DNA of 17,004 nt from a bacterium. Lineage in GTDB: Bacteria; Pseudomonadota; Alphaproteobacteria; Rhizobiales; Xanthobacteraceae. The notes below the pieces were generated by a model. The model had not been told where the DNA came from. It saw only the letters and a program-made list of their open reading frames with translations, and did not search any database. Below, one piece after another: positions 1 through 7,447 of this stretch. The translations under genes and the position numbers were made by a program. How positions within the stretch are numbered: position 1 is the first letter of the stretch; each line of letters starts with the position of its first letter. Location of the stretch: the NCBI GenBank assembly GCA_029946075.1, contig JAQSDT010000704.1, positions 1 through 17,004 on the forward strand. Direction: 5' to 3'.

Positions 1-1363
1 ATACGTGCTGATCTATCTCGACAATTGCATCGAGGCCATGCTGGCCTGGTTCGCCTGCGTCGAACTCGGCGCGATCGCCGTCACCACCAACACGCGTTCG
101 GCCGCGGCGGAGATGGAGTATTTCGCCGGCCATTGCGGCGCCGTCGCCGCCATTACCCAGCCGGCCTATGCCGAACTGGTGTCGGCCCATTGCCGCGACC
201 TGCGCTGGATCGCCGTGATCTCGCACGATGCCGGCAGCACGCCGGCGCAGGGCGCGCCGCGCGGCGACAGTTTCGAATCCCTGTTCGCCGACAGCGCCGA
301 CCGGCCGCGTCGCGCCACCGATCCGTTCGCGCCATGCAGCGTGCAGTATACCTCCGGCACCACGTCACGCCCGAAGGCGGTGCTGTGGACGCATGCCAAC
401 GCGCTGTGGGGCGCCAAGATCAATGCCGCGCATGAAGATTTGCACGCCTCGGACGTGCACCAGACCTACCTGCCGCTGTTCCATACCAACGCGCTGGCCT
501 ATTCGATGCTGGCGACATTATGGGTCGGCGCATCCTGCGTGATCCAGCCGCGGTTCTCTGCCAGCCGGTTCTGGAACGTCGCGCTGGAGCATGGCTGCAC
601 CTGGACCTCGACCATCCCGTTCTGCATGAAGGCGCTGCTGGAACACGAAATTCCGAAGAACCACAAATTCCGGCTCTGGGGCACCGCGATTTCGGAGCCC
701 CCGCCGTTCGCCGCCTTCGGCATCAAGATGATCGGCTGGTGGGGCATGACCGAAACCATCACCCACGGCATTATCGGCGAAGTCGATCAGCCGAACACGC
801 CGATGTCGATCGGGCGCGCCGCGCCGGAATATCAGATCCGTATCGTCGAGGACGACGGTTCGCGGACGCAGGTCGGCGACACCGGCAACCTCCTGATCAA
901 GGGCATTCCCGGCCTGTCGCTGTTCGCGGAATATCTGCACAACGAAAAGGCGACGCGGGAAAGCTACGACGAGCACGGCTTTTTCATCACCGGCGACCGC
1001 GTCACGATGCTGGAAAACGGATTCATCCGGTTCGGCGATCGCACCAAGGACATGCTCAAGGTCGGCGGCGAGAATGTCGCAGCATCCGAGATCGAACAGG
1101 TGATCGCGGTCGTGCCCGGCGTGCGCGAGGCGGCGGTGGTCGCCAAGAAACACCCGATGCTGGACGAGGTGCCGGTCGTGTTCATCATTCCCGCTGCCGG
1201 GGTTGCCGGCGCACCGGCCGATCTGCACGACACCGTCATGACCGCCTGTCGTAAGGGATTGGCCGACTTCAAGGTGCCGCGCGAGATTCACTTCGTCGAC
1301 GACATGCCGCGCTCGACGCTGGAGAAGGTGGCCAAGGCGGAGTTGCGGAAGATGCTGGGCTGA
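1..1363 (+). CDS. Acyl-CoA synthetase / AMP-dependent CoA ligase, 5' truncated
   Basis: This adenylate-forming ligase would activate a carboxylic acid with ATP and join it to CoA; the substrate cannot be read from sequence. The frame is open from base 2 (Tyr codon at 2-4), so the true start lies outside the window and the GTG at 5 is only an internal valine. About 453 residues are visible, against roughly 510-560 for full-length members. Numbering from that GTG, the phosphate-binding motif YTSGTTSRPK lies near residues 115-124, with Ser where Gly is more usual. The WWGMTET motif is at 245-251. ITGDR is followed by DRTKDMLKVGGENV, the hinge and CoA-positioning region. A lysine in the C-terminal segment LEKVAK fits the catalytic lysine. 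The gene converges on the P450, with a palindromic repeat between them. The layout resembles carnitine/crotonobetaine-type ligases, but I would not assign that substrate. Confidence 0.9.
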   Translation, partial: YVLIYLDNCIEAMLAWFACVELGAIAVTTNTRSAAAEMEYFAGHCGAVAAITQPAYAELVSAHCRDLRWIAVISHDAGSTPAQGAPRGDSFESLFADSADRPRRATDPFAPCSVQYTSGTTSRPKAVLWTHANALWGAKINAAHEDLHASDVHQTYLPLFHTNALAYSMLATLWVGASCVIQPRFSASRFWNVALEHGCTWTSTIPFCMKALLEHEIPKNHKFRLWGTAISEPPPFAAFGIKMIGWWGMTETITHGIIGEVDQPNTPMSIGRAAPEYQIRIVEDDGSRTQVGDTGNLLIKGIPGLSLFAEYLHNEKATRESYDEHGFFITGDRVTMLENGFIRFGDRTKDMLKVGGENVAASEIEQVIAVVPGVREAAVVAKKHPMLDEVPVVFIIPAAGVAGAPADLHDTVMTACRKGLADFKVPREIHFVDDMPRSTLEKVAKAELRKMLG

Positions 1364-1365
1364 CC

Positions 1366-1496
1366 TGTCGTCCCGGCCAAGCGAAGCGCGAGCCGGGACC
1401 CATAACCACCGTCGGTGATGGTTGAAGAAAGCTGGAGCCCCATCTCGCCATAACCACATCTCTCTGTGGTTATGGATCCCCGCCTGCGCGGGGAGA
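1366..1496. repeat. Compound palindromic intergenic repeat between convergent genes
   Basis: Three hairpins fill the gap between the ligase stop and the P450 stop. TCCCGGC at 1371-1377 pairs with GCCGGGA at 1392-1398. CCATAACCACA at 1448-1458 pairs perfectly with 1465-1475 around a 6-nt loop. CCCCGC at 1478-1483 pairs with GCGGGG at 1488-1493. Elements of this kind recur in Bradyrhizobium and Rhodopseudomonas intergenic DNA (from memory). Its position suggests a bidirectional transcript-end structure, although no long T-tract follows. Confidence 0.7.
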
Positions 1497-1503
1497 ACAC
1501 CAG

Positions 1504-2799
1504 TCAACCCACCTCGAACCGGATCAGCAGCTTTTTCGGGCCGTTCACAAAATACGCCTGTGTCATCTTCACCTCGCCATCGAGCGAGATCGATTTCAGT
1601 TTCGGCAGCAATTCCTCGAACAGGATCTTCATTTCGAGCTTGGCCAGATACTGGCCGAGGCACAGATGCGCGCCGTAGCCGAACGCGACATGGCGGTTCG
1701 GCTTGCGGTCGGCGCGGAAACGATACGGCTCCTCGAACACGTCCTCGTCGCGATTGCCCGAGGCGTAGCACAGCATCAGCCAGTCGCCTTTGGCGATCTT
1801 GCGGCCGCCGAGTTCGGTGTCCGATGTCGCCGAGCGCATGAAATGCTTGACCGGCGTCATCCAGCGGATCGCCTCGTCGACGAGGCCCGGGATCAGTTCC
1901 GGATTGGCTTTCACCGCGGCGAACTGCGCCGGATCCTGCGCCAGCGCCCAGATCGCGCCGGCCGTCGAGGACGAGGTCGTGTCGTGACCGGCGGTGGCGA
2001 CGATCATGTAATAGCTGGTTGCGTCGTGGTCCGGCATGTAGTCGCCGCCGATTTTGGCATTGGCGATGACGGTGGCGAGATCCTCGCGCGGATTGCGGCG
2101 GCGATCTTCCGTTATGGCGCGGAAGTAGGCGCCGAAATCGTTCACCACCGATTGCATCATCGCGGAGAACTGCTCGGCGCTGAGCTGCTCCCGGCTCCGC
2201 GCCGTATCGGGATCCTGCGGGCCGAATAGTTCCTGTGTCAGCTTGAGCATCCGCGGCTCGTCCTTTTCGGGCACACCGAGAATTTCCATGATGACGTGAA
2301 GGGGATAGCCGAGTGCGACGTCGGCGACGAAATCGCACTGCCCGCCCCGGTCGAGCATGCGCTGCACGGTCGCGCGGGCGATCTCGCGCACCCGCGCCTC
2401 GAATTTCCCGAGATTGACGGGCATGAACCAGGCCTGGGTCAGCGCGCGATATTTGGGATGATCCGGCGCGTCCATCTGCACCAGCGAGCGCACCAGATTG
2501 GGCCCGCCGGTGATCTTGCGGACGCGCTCCTCGACCGCGCGCGTCGTCAGCGTCGTCGGCCGGTCGGCATTGTGGAACAGGTCGTTCTGACGGCTGATGG
2601 CCTGGATATGCGCGTGCCTGGTTACCACCCAGAACGGATCGAAATTCTCCGGCCGCGCGATGCCGAGCGGGTTGTTCGCCCGGAGCCAGCGATAGCTGTC
2701 ATGGATCCGGTCGTCGGCGTAGGCGACCGGATCGACGAGGGTGGCCGCAATGTCGGCGGGGATGTCGAGATTTTCGCTTGAGATCGCCGTGGCAGTCAT
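1504..2799 (-). CDS. Cytochrome P450 monooxygenase
   Basis: This is a soluble bacterial P450 of 431 residues, a normal length for the class that takes electrons from a ferredoxin and ferredoxin reductase. The oxygen-activating I-helix motif AGHDTT is at 270-275. The K-helix ExxR motif is EAIR at 309-312. The haem loop FGYGAHLC is at 373-380, with Cys380 as the axial thiolate. There is no membrane anchor or signal peptide. The ATG at 2799 is the natural start: it gives a typical acidic N-terminus and has a weak GGGGA about 8 nt upstream. No ferredoxin or reductase gene is visible, so redox partners must come from elsewhere. The neighbouring acyl-CoA ligase hints at hydroxylation or degradation of a hydrophobic substrate, but that is only inference. 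The subfamily cannot be fixed by eye. Confidence 0.93.
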   Translation of the reverse strand: MTATAISSENLDIPADIAATLVDPVAYADDRIHDSYRWLRANNPLGIARPENFDPFWVVTRHAHIQAISRQNDLFHNADRPTTLTTRAVEERVRKITGGPNLVRSLVQMDAPDHPKYRALTQAWFMPVNLGKFEARVREIARATVQRMLDRGGQCDFVADVALGYPLHVIMEILGVPEKDEPRMLKLTQELFGPQDPDTARSREQLSAEQFSAMMQSVVNDFGAYFRAITEDRRRNPREDLATVIANAKIGGDYMPDHDATSYYMIVATAGHDTTSSSTAGAIWALAQDPAQFAAVKANPELIPGLVDEAIRWMTPVKHFMRSATSDTELGGRKIAKGDWLMLCYASGNRDEDVFEEPYRFRADRKPNRHVAFGYGAHLCLGQYLAKLEMKILFEELLPKLKSISLDGEVKMTQAYFVNGPKKLLIRFEVG

Positions 2800-2902
2800 G
2801 GCCAGTCCCCGCTTATTGGCGCACCAAGCGCCAGTGACGGGTTAGCTAGCTGACGGCGCATCGGCAATTCTTGCGTTGAGCGGCTGGGAGGGTAGCCACA
2901 CG

Positions 2903-2981
2903 CGTCATTGCGAGCGTCGCGAAGCAATCCATTTCACGGCCCAGCGGATGGATGGATTGCTTCGCTGCGCTCGCAATGACG
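2903..2981. repeat. REP-like palindromic repeat, copy 1
   Basis: Two 30-nt arms, 2903-2932 and 2952-2981, are inverted copies differing at two adjacent positions and separated by 19 nt. The arms begin CGTCATTGCGAGCG and end in GCAATCCAT. A related copy lies at 4216-4296. The element ends 7 nt before the stop codon of the HD-GYP gene (-) and could act as a 3'-end stabiliser or terminator for it. It sits upstream of the P450 start. Confidence 0.85.
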
Positions 2982-2987
2982 ACGGAA

Positions 2988-4085
2988 TCAATAATACCCG
3001 AGCGCCACCGGGCGGAACGCCTGCAGGAGATGCTGGTCGATCTTGTCGCCCATCTCTTCCATCATGGCGTAGGCCTTGGCGTGGGTGAATTGCAACCGGT
3101 AGGCGCGCCTCTCGACCATGGCGGCGTAGATGTCCACGATGGTGGTGAGACGCACGATGTCGCTGATCTGCTTGCCGTTCAGACCGTCCGGATAGCCGGT
3201 GCCGTCGAGGAATTCGTGATGGTGCAGCACCACGTCGAGCATTTCGGGCGGGAAGCCACCCTGCGCCGACAGCGCTTCATAACCGCGGCGCGGATGCTGG
3301 CGCATCAGTTCCATTTCCTCCAGTGTCAGCGGGTCGGTCTTGTCGAGCAGAGCGACCGGGATGAACGCCTTGCCGACGTCGTGCAGCAGCGCCGCGCGGG
3401 CGAGACGGCGCTGGTCGTCCTCGCGCATACCCAGATGCTGCGCATAGGCCACCGCAAAACCGGTGACGAACAGACAATGGCGGTAGCTGCCGGCATGATG
3501 GCAGCCGACCGTGGTCAGCCATTCGCGCAGCGAGGAATGCTTGATCGCCTTGAGGATCTTGTTCTCGGCCTCGACGATGTCGGCAAATTTCAGCGGCTCG
3601 CCGGCCGGAAGCCGCTCGAAGATCCTGACCATGACGCTGTGCGCCGCCTCGACGCCGCGATTGAGCGTCTTGCCGCGGTCGGTTTCGTCAAAACCATCGC
3701 TGTCGGGGAAAGCGGCACGAATTCGCTGCAGGATGCCCTTGGCGTCGAACGGGCGCGCGATCGTGTCGGTGGCGCCGAGTGCCCAGGCCTGCATCGATCC
3801 ATGGTGCAGCGCGTCCGCCAGCACGAACAGCCGCGGCATCTCGCGATAGGCGTTGGACCGCAGCTTGTTGCGCACGAGCTGCACGCTTTCGGAGGATCGC
3901 AGATTGATGTCGACCACGATTCCGGAGAGATCGCGGGCCGGCTTGTCCGGAATGTCGGATGTCGGGATGGTGTCGACGCGCCCGACCGCCTGCAGGATGC
4001 TGGCGAGTTCGGTGCTTTGATCGCTCCGATCCGACGCCAGCAGCAGCCGGCGTTTGGTCGAAGTCTTGTTGGTTGCGGTTGTCAT
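2988..4085 (-). CDS. HD-GYP domain protein with receiver-like N-terminal domain
   Basis: A probable cyclic-di-GMP phosphodiesterase or sensor of 365 residues. Residues 12-125 look like a CheY-type receiver: VVDIN with Asp59 in the phospho-acceptor place, but IARPF puts Arg111 where the conserved Lys should be. The C-terminal HD-GYP domain covers about 195-345: His203, HDVGK at 235-239, His264-Pro265, HHHE at 288-291, GTGYP at 295-299 and Asp318. The usual DALT stretch reads DIYAAM, and RPYR reads RAYR. The metal ligands appear complete, so activity is plausible. I chose the ATG at 4085. The frame remains open to GTG 4133, and AGGAG at 4137-4141 stands 6 nt before TTG 4130, so a 380-residue form beginning there is a real alternative. 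There is no membrane segment and no neighbouring histidine kinase. Confidence 0.9.
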   Translation of the reverse strand: MTTATNKTSTKRRLLLASDRSDQSTELASILQAVGRVDTIPTSDIPDKPARDLSGIVVDINLRSSESVQLVRNKLRSNAYREMPRLFVLADALHHGSMQAWALGATDTIARPFDAKGILQRIRAAFPDSDGFDETDRGKTLNRGVEAAHSVMVRIFERLPAGEPLKFADIVEAENKILKAIKHSSLREWLTTVGCHHAGSYRHCLFVTGFAVAYAQHLGMREDDQRRLARAALLHDVGKAFIPVALLDKTDPLTLEEMELMRQHPRRGYEALSAQGGFPPEMLDVVLHHHEFLDGTGYPDGLNGKQISDIVRLTTIVDIYAAMVERRAYRLQFTHAKAYAMMEEMGDKIDQHLLQAFRPVALGYY

Positions 4086-4177
4086 GGGACCCCAGAGCCT
4101 AGCGGTGACGACGATCGACGCTACCCACAACACGTTCTCCTGGGCTTAAGAGGCGTCGTGAACGGCGCGCTAGCGGG

Positions 4178-4188
4178 ATTGTTACAAT
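4178..4188. promoter_or_regulatory. Small perfect palindrome upstream of the HD-GYP gene
   Basis: ATTGT-T-ACAAT is an 11-nt perfect inverted repeat in an AT-richer patch. It lies about 93 nt upstream of the ATG at 4085, or about 48 nt upstream of the alternative TTG at 4130. Its position fits a promoter or operator for this - strand gene. No named regulator matches with confidence. Confidence 0.25.
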
Positions 4189-4215
4189 TTTAGGGATCGG
4201 CAGTGCTGCATCCGT

Positions 4216-4296
4216 GTCATTGCGAGGAGCGTAAGCGACGAAGCAATCCATCCGTTTCCGCGGTGACATGGATTGCTTCGCTTTGCTCGCAATGAC
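4216..4296. repeat. REP-like palindromic repeat, copy 2
   Basis: Left arm 4216-4251 (GTCATTGCGAGGAGCG...GCAATCCAT) and right arm 4268-4296 (ATGGATTGC...GCAATGAC) are inverted copies. The left arm carries a 7-nt longer centre. It shares both arm ends with the element at 2903-2981, so the two belong to one family. It lies between the HD-GYP 5' region and the terminator of the molybdenum hydroxylase operon. Confidence 0.85.
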
Positions 4297-4304
4297 GGAT
4301 GCGC

Positions 4305-4339
4305 AAAAAATCCGCCGGAGGTTTTATCCTCCGGCGGAT
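4305..4339 (-). terminator. Intrinsic terminator of the molybdenum hydroxylase operon
   Basis: Read on the - strand, a perfect 12-bp stem (ATCCGCCGGAGG, arms 4328-4339 and 4310-4321) with a 6-nt loop is followed by six T residues (4310-4305). It begins 26 nt after the stop codon of the large subunit. This is the classic form of a Rho-independent terminator. Confidence 0.9.
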
Positions 4340-4365
4340 CATTCTCATTCGATGATGCGCGGCGC

Positions 4366-6648
4366 TTACGCCTTCATGTTTGCCTTCACGGCTGCCGCCG
4401 TGATCGGCAGTGCACGAACGCGCGCGCCGCAGGCGTTGAAGATCGCGTTGCCGATGGCGGGCGCGACCACGGTCACCGCAGGCTCGCCGACGCCGGTGGG
4501 TTTTTCACCATTGGCGATGACGTTGACGGCGACTTCCGGGGTCTGGCTCATCCGCAGCGGCGTGTAGCTATCGAAGTTGGTCTGTTCGATACCGCCATCC
4601 TTCAGCGTCGCCTTTTCGTACATCGCGAGCGACAATCCCCACAACGCCGCACCCTCGACCTGGGCGCGGATGTTGTCGGGATGCACCTGCATGCCGACGT
4701 CGGTGGCCACGGTCAGCTTCTTGACCTTGACCTCGCCGGACGGCGCCACGGCAACATGGGCCACACAAGCGGTCCAGCTTGCCGTTGCACGTTCCTGCGA
4801 CGACACGCAGGCGACGCCCATGCCCTCGCCCTTCGGCAGTTTGGTCGAGCCATAACCGGCCATGCCCATCGCCGCGAGCAGCGTGTTGCGGAGGCGCTGC
4901 GCGCCACCGTCGTTCTTGCCCTTGCCGTCGAGCAGCGCGATGCGGTACTGCGCCGGATCCTTGCCGGCCGCATGCGCGAGCTCGTCGATCATGCTTTCGA
5001 CCGCCCAGAACGTCCAGCCGGGCGCCACCGACCGCAACTGACCGGACGGGGTGGCGTTGTGCGCCATCTCGTTCCTGATCGCGCGGACGTTGTGGTTGGG
5101 CACGGAATAGAAGAAGTCCGCCCCGTTCACGGTGAAGGCATCGAGCGGCCCCTTCTTGTCGACCGAAGGCGACAGTAAGTCGGGGATGCCCCAGCGTTGC
5201 GTCGGCCACGCACTGACCACGTCGTGATTGAGCGCGATCAGCTTGCCGTCGGCGTCGAGGCCCGCTTTCACCTTCTGGAAGGTCAGCGGCCGCGAATAGT
5301 CCATCGTCATGTCGTTTTCGCGGGAGTAGATCACCTTGACCGGCTTGCCGACGGCCTTCGCCGCCTGCACCGCCGGCACCATCATGTCGGCGTCGAGCCG
5401 CCGGCCGAAGCCGCCGCCGAGCCACATCTGGTGCATCACCACGAACTTCGGATCGATCCCGGCGGCGCCCGCCGCGATTGCGCCGGAGCGCGTCGCGAAC
5501 TGGTTGCCGGAATAAATGTGAAGGATGTCGCCCTTGAACTCCGCGGTGGCGTTCATCGGCTCCAGCGGCGCGTGGATGTTGATGCTGGTGGTGTATTCCG
5601 CCTCCAGCACCTTGGCGGCGGTGCCGAAGGCCGCCGCCGTATCGCCGTCCTTGACGAAGAACTGCCCGGAATCGTCGAGCGCCTGCAGCCGCTTGGCTTC
5701 GGCGACCAGCGAATCGCTGGACAGTTTGGCGTTCGGACCGTTGTCATAGGTGATCTTCAGCGCGTCCGCCGCCTTGCGGGCGTTGGCATAGGTGTTGGCA
5801 ACCGCCACCACCCAGCCGGTGGTGCTGCCGGTCTTGTCGTCGAGCGTCACCGCCTTGATGAAGCCCGGGACTTTCTTCGCCGCGCTGTCGTCGACCGATT
5901 TCACCGTCGCGCCGTAGCGCACCGGCGGGGTGACGATCTTGCCATAGGCCATTCCCGGCAGCATGACGTCGATGCCGTATTTGGCCGTGCCGTTGCTCTT
6001 GGAGGGAATGTCGAGCTGCGGAACCGAAACGCCGACCATGGTGTACTGATCGGGGGTCTTCAGCTTGATCGCCTTGAGCTGGTCCGGCGTGAAGGTTTTC
6101 GTGATCTTGCCGCTCTTGACGATGTCGGCAAAGCTCATCGACTTCTTCGACTTCGGATGCGTCACGGTGGAATTGCGTACCACCAGTTCGCCGGCCGGCA
6201 CGCCCATGATGCCGGCGGCGGCTTCCGTCAGCGCCATGCGACCGGCGGCGCCGGCACGGCTCATCGCGTCGAAGTTCATCATCGTCGACCAGCTGCCGCC
6301 GGTAATCTGCGCGCCGAGCACGGGGTCGTTGAACTTCGGATCGTTGGAGGCGAGTTGCACCCGCATGTCCTTCCAGCTCGAACCGAGCTCTTCGGACACG
6401 ATCTGCGCCATGGTGGACGCAATGTGCTGGCCCATGTCGGCCTTGCCGCAGGTCACGGTGACCAGACCGTCCGGCCCGATCGAATACCAGACGCTGGGTT
6501 CGAAGTTGGACGGCGCGGCAAGTGCCTTACCGATGCCGGGAACCGCGGCATAGCCGAGCACGAGGCCGGTGGCAGCGGAGCCGACCAGAAACGAACGGCG
6601 GCTGAGATCGGCGGGCGTCCCCCTGGGGGTCTTCACGTGGCTATTCAT
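4366..6648 (-). CDS. iorB: Molybdopterin-binding large subunit of an isoquinoline 1-oxidoreductase-type hydroxylase, Tat-exported
   Basis: This is the catalytic subunit of a xanthine-oxidase-family enzyme that hydroxylates N-heterocycles or oxidises aldehydes at a molybdenum centre. It has 760 residues, normal for the two-subunit IorAB type. The twin-arginine motif SRRSFL (16-21), a hydrophobic stretch and ALAA (42-45) indicate Tat export to the periplasm. GGGFGRR (411-417) is the cofactor-binding glycine-rich loop. GVGEP (719-723) carries Glu722, which fits the essential glutamate near molybdenum. The start is the ATG at 6648, which overlaps the stop of the small subunit in an ATGA, implying translational coupling. 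The frame is open further upstream, but that part lies inside the small-subunit gene. No FAD subunit, cytochrome c or XdhC-type maturation gene is adjacent. The symbol reflects family layout only; the substrate is unknown. Confidence 0.9.
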   Translation of the reverse strand: MNSHVKTPRGTPADLSRRSFLVGSAATGLVLGYAAVPGIGKALAAPSNFEPSVWYSIGPDGLVTVTCGKADMGQHIASTMAQIVSEELGSSWKDMRVQLASNDPKFNDPVLGAQITGGSWSTMMNFDAMSRAGAAGRMALTEAAAGIMGVPAGELVVRNSTVTHPKSKKSMSFADIVKSGKITKTFTPDQLKAIKLKTPDQYTMVGVSVPQLDIPSKSNGTAKYGIDVMLPGMAYGKIVTPPVRYGATVKSVDDSAAKKVPGFIKAVTLDDKTGSTTGWVVAVANTYANARKAADALKITYDNGPNAKLSSDSLVAEAKRLQALDDSGQFFVKDGDTAAAFGTAAKVLEAEYTTSINIHAPLEPMNATAEFKGDILHIYSGNQFATRSGAIAAGAAGIDPKFVVMHQMWLGGGFGRRLDADMMVPAVQAAKAVGKPVKVIYSRENDMTMDYSRPLTFQKVKAGLDADGKLIALNHDVVSAWPTQRWGIPDLLSPSVDKKGPLDAFTVNGADFFYSVPNHNVRAIRNEMAHNATPSGQLRSVAPGWTFWAVESMIDELAHAAGKDPAQYRIALLDGKGKNDGGAQRLRNTLLAAMGMAGYGSTKLPKGEGMGVACVSSQERATASWTACVAHVAVAPSGEVKVKKLTVATDVGMQVHPDNIRAQVEGAALWGLSLAMYEKATLKDGGIEQTNFDSYTPLRMSQTPEVAVNVIANGEKPTGVGEPAVTVVAPAIGNAIFNACGARVRALPITAAAVKANMKA

Positions 6649-7133
6649 GTGGCCCTCCGGTCGGTGGTGTTGGAGGCAGTGCGCATGTCGGACGCGGCGC
6701 GCATGATCGCCTTCTGGATACGCGAATAGGTCATGCAGCGGCACAGATTTCCGTCCATGTGCGCGACCACTTCCTCCTTGGTCGGGTTGGAATTTTTGGA
6801 GAGCAGCGATGCCGCCTGCATGATCTGGCCGGACTGGCAGTAGCCGCATTGCGGAACCTGCTCGGCAATCCAGGCCTTCTGCAGCGGATGATCGCCCTTG
6901 GCCGACAGGCCTTCGATGGTGGTGATCTTCTTGCCGACGGCTTCGCTGACCGTGGTCTGGCAGGAGCGGACGGCTTCGCCGTTGACGTGAACCGTGCAGG
7001 CGCCGCACAGGCCGGCGCCGCAACCGAATTTGGTACCGGTCATCTGCAATTGCTCACGGATGACCCAGAGCAGCGGCGTATCGTTGGACGCCTCGACGGA
7101 CATATTCCGTCCGTTGATATTCAGACTAGGCAT
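6645..7133 (-). CDS. iorA: 2Fe-2S small subunit of the molybdenum hydroxylase
   Basis: A 162-residue electron-transfer subunit that carries two [2Fe-2S] clusters. The plant-ferredoxin-like N-terminal domain has Cys38, Cys43, Cys46 and Cys58 (GCGAGLCGAC context). The C-terminal four-helix domain has Cys96, Cys99, Cys131 and Cys133 (CGYC and CRC). All eight ligands are present. The start ATG at 7133 has GGGGAAG about 6 nt upstream; an in-frame ATG at 7157 would add eight residues (MHRKGKRQ) and put that Shine-Dalgarno inside the gene, so I rejected it. The protein has no signal of its own, so it presumably folds with the Tat-bearing large subunit and is carried across with it, as is known for this family. 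It is first in the operon and overlaps the next gene by 4 nt. Confidence 0.92.
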   Translation of the reverse strand: MPSLNINGRNMSVEASNDTPLLWVIREQLQMTGTKFGCGAGLCGACTVHVNGEAVRSCQTTVSEAVGKKITTIEGLSAKGDHPLQKAWIAEQVPQCGYCQSGQIMQAASLLSKNSNPTKEEVVAHMDGNLCRCMTYSRIQKAIMRAASDMRTASNTTDRRAT

Positions 7134-7447
7134 TTGGCGCTTCCCCTTCCGGTGCATGAAGCCGCTTACGGCGGCATCTCACTTGTTGGGTATTGCTGGC
7201 ACCCACCGGGTCGATGCCAGCCGCGCGCAGAATGATACCGTTCCAATCCGGAGGCAATCCAATTTGGAATTGTTCGAAGGGAATATATTTTTGGTTGAAT
7301 TTGTGGTTGTGCGCTGCGGCAAGAGATCGTCAATCGCACCCGCGGGCGCAGATGCACGATGCGATTCCGCATTTCCCATCGGTGAAGGGATCGCGCTAGG
7401 ATAAAACCTCGCCGGAATGATCCGTCATTTGCCTCGGGAAATCTGAC
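7134..7447. promoter_or_regulatory. Divergent promoter region between the molybdenum hydroxylase operon and the hydrolase cluster
   Basis: No gene is supported in this 314-nt gap. It must hold promoters for both directions. The centre, about 7255-7310, is much more AT-rich than the flanking genes, and TCCAA-T-TTGGA at 7258-7268 is a small palindrome within it. I could not pick out a convincing -35/-10 pair for either direction. Confidence 0.4.

Noticed and set aside
518..2338. Very long open frame on the - strand (about 606 codons) overlapping the ligase and P450
   Set aside because: It runs opposite or out of frame to two genes with complete family motifs. Its product is an Arg/His/Pro-rich shadow with no domain, as expected in GC-rich DNA.
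2952..4193. Long + strand open frame opposite the HD-GYP gene
   Set aside because: It begins inside a palindromic repeat and mirrors the HD-GYP coding sequence; no recognisable motif.
5197..6729. Long + strand open frame (about 510 codons) opposite the molybdenum hydroxylase
   Set aside because: Its His/Arg/Gly-rich composition is typical of an antisense shadow; the - strand has the full molybdopterin motifs and an operon overlap.
6649..7023. Upstream extension of the molybdopterin subunit frame by 125 codons
   Set aside because: It lies within the 2Fe-2S subunit gene in another frame; the ATG at 6648 begins a proper Tat signal and overlaps the previous stop.
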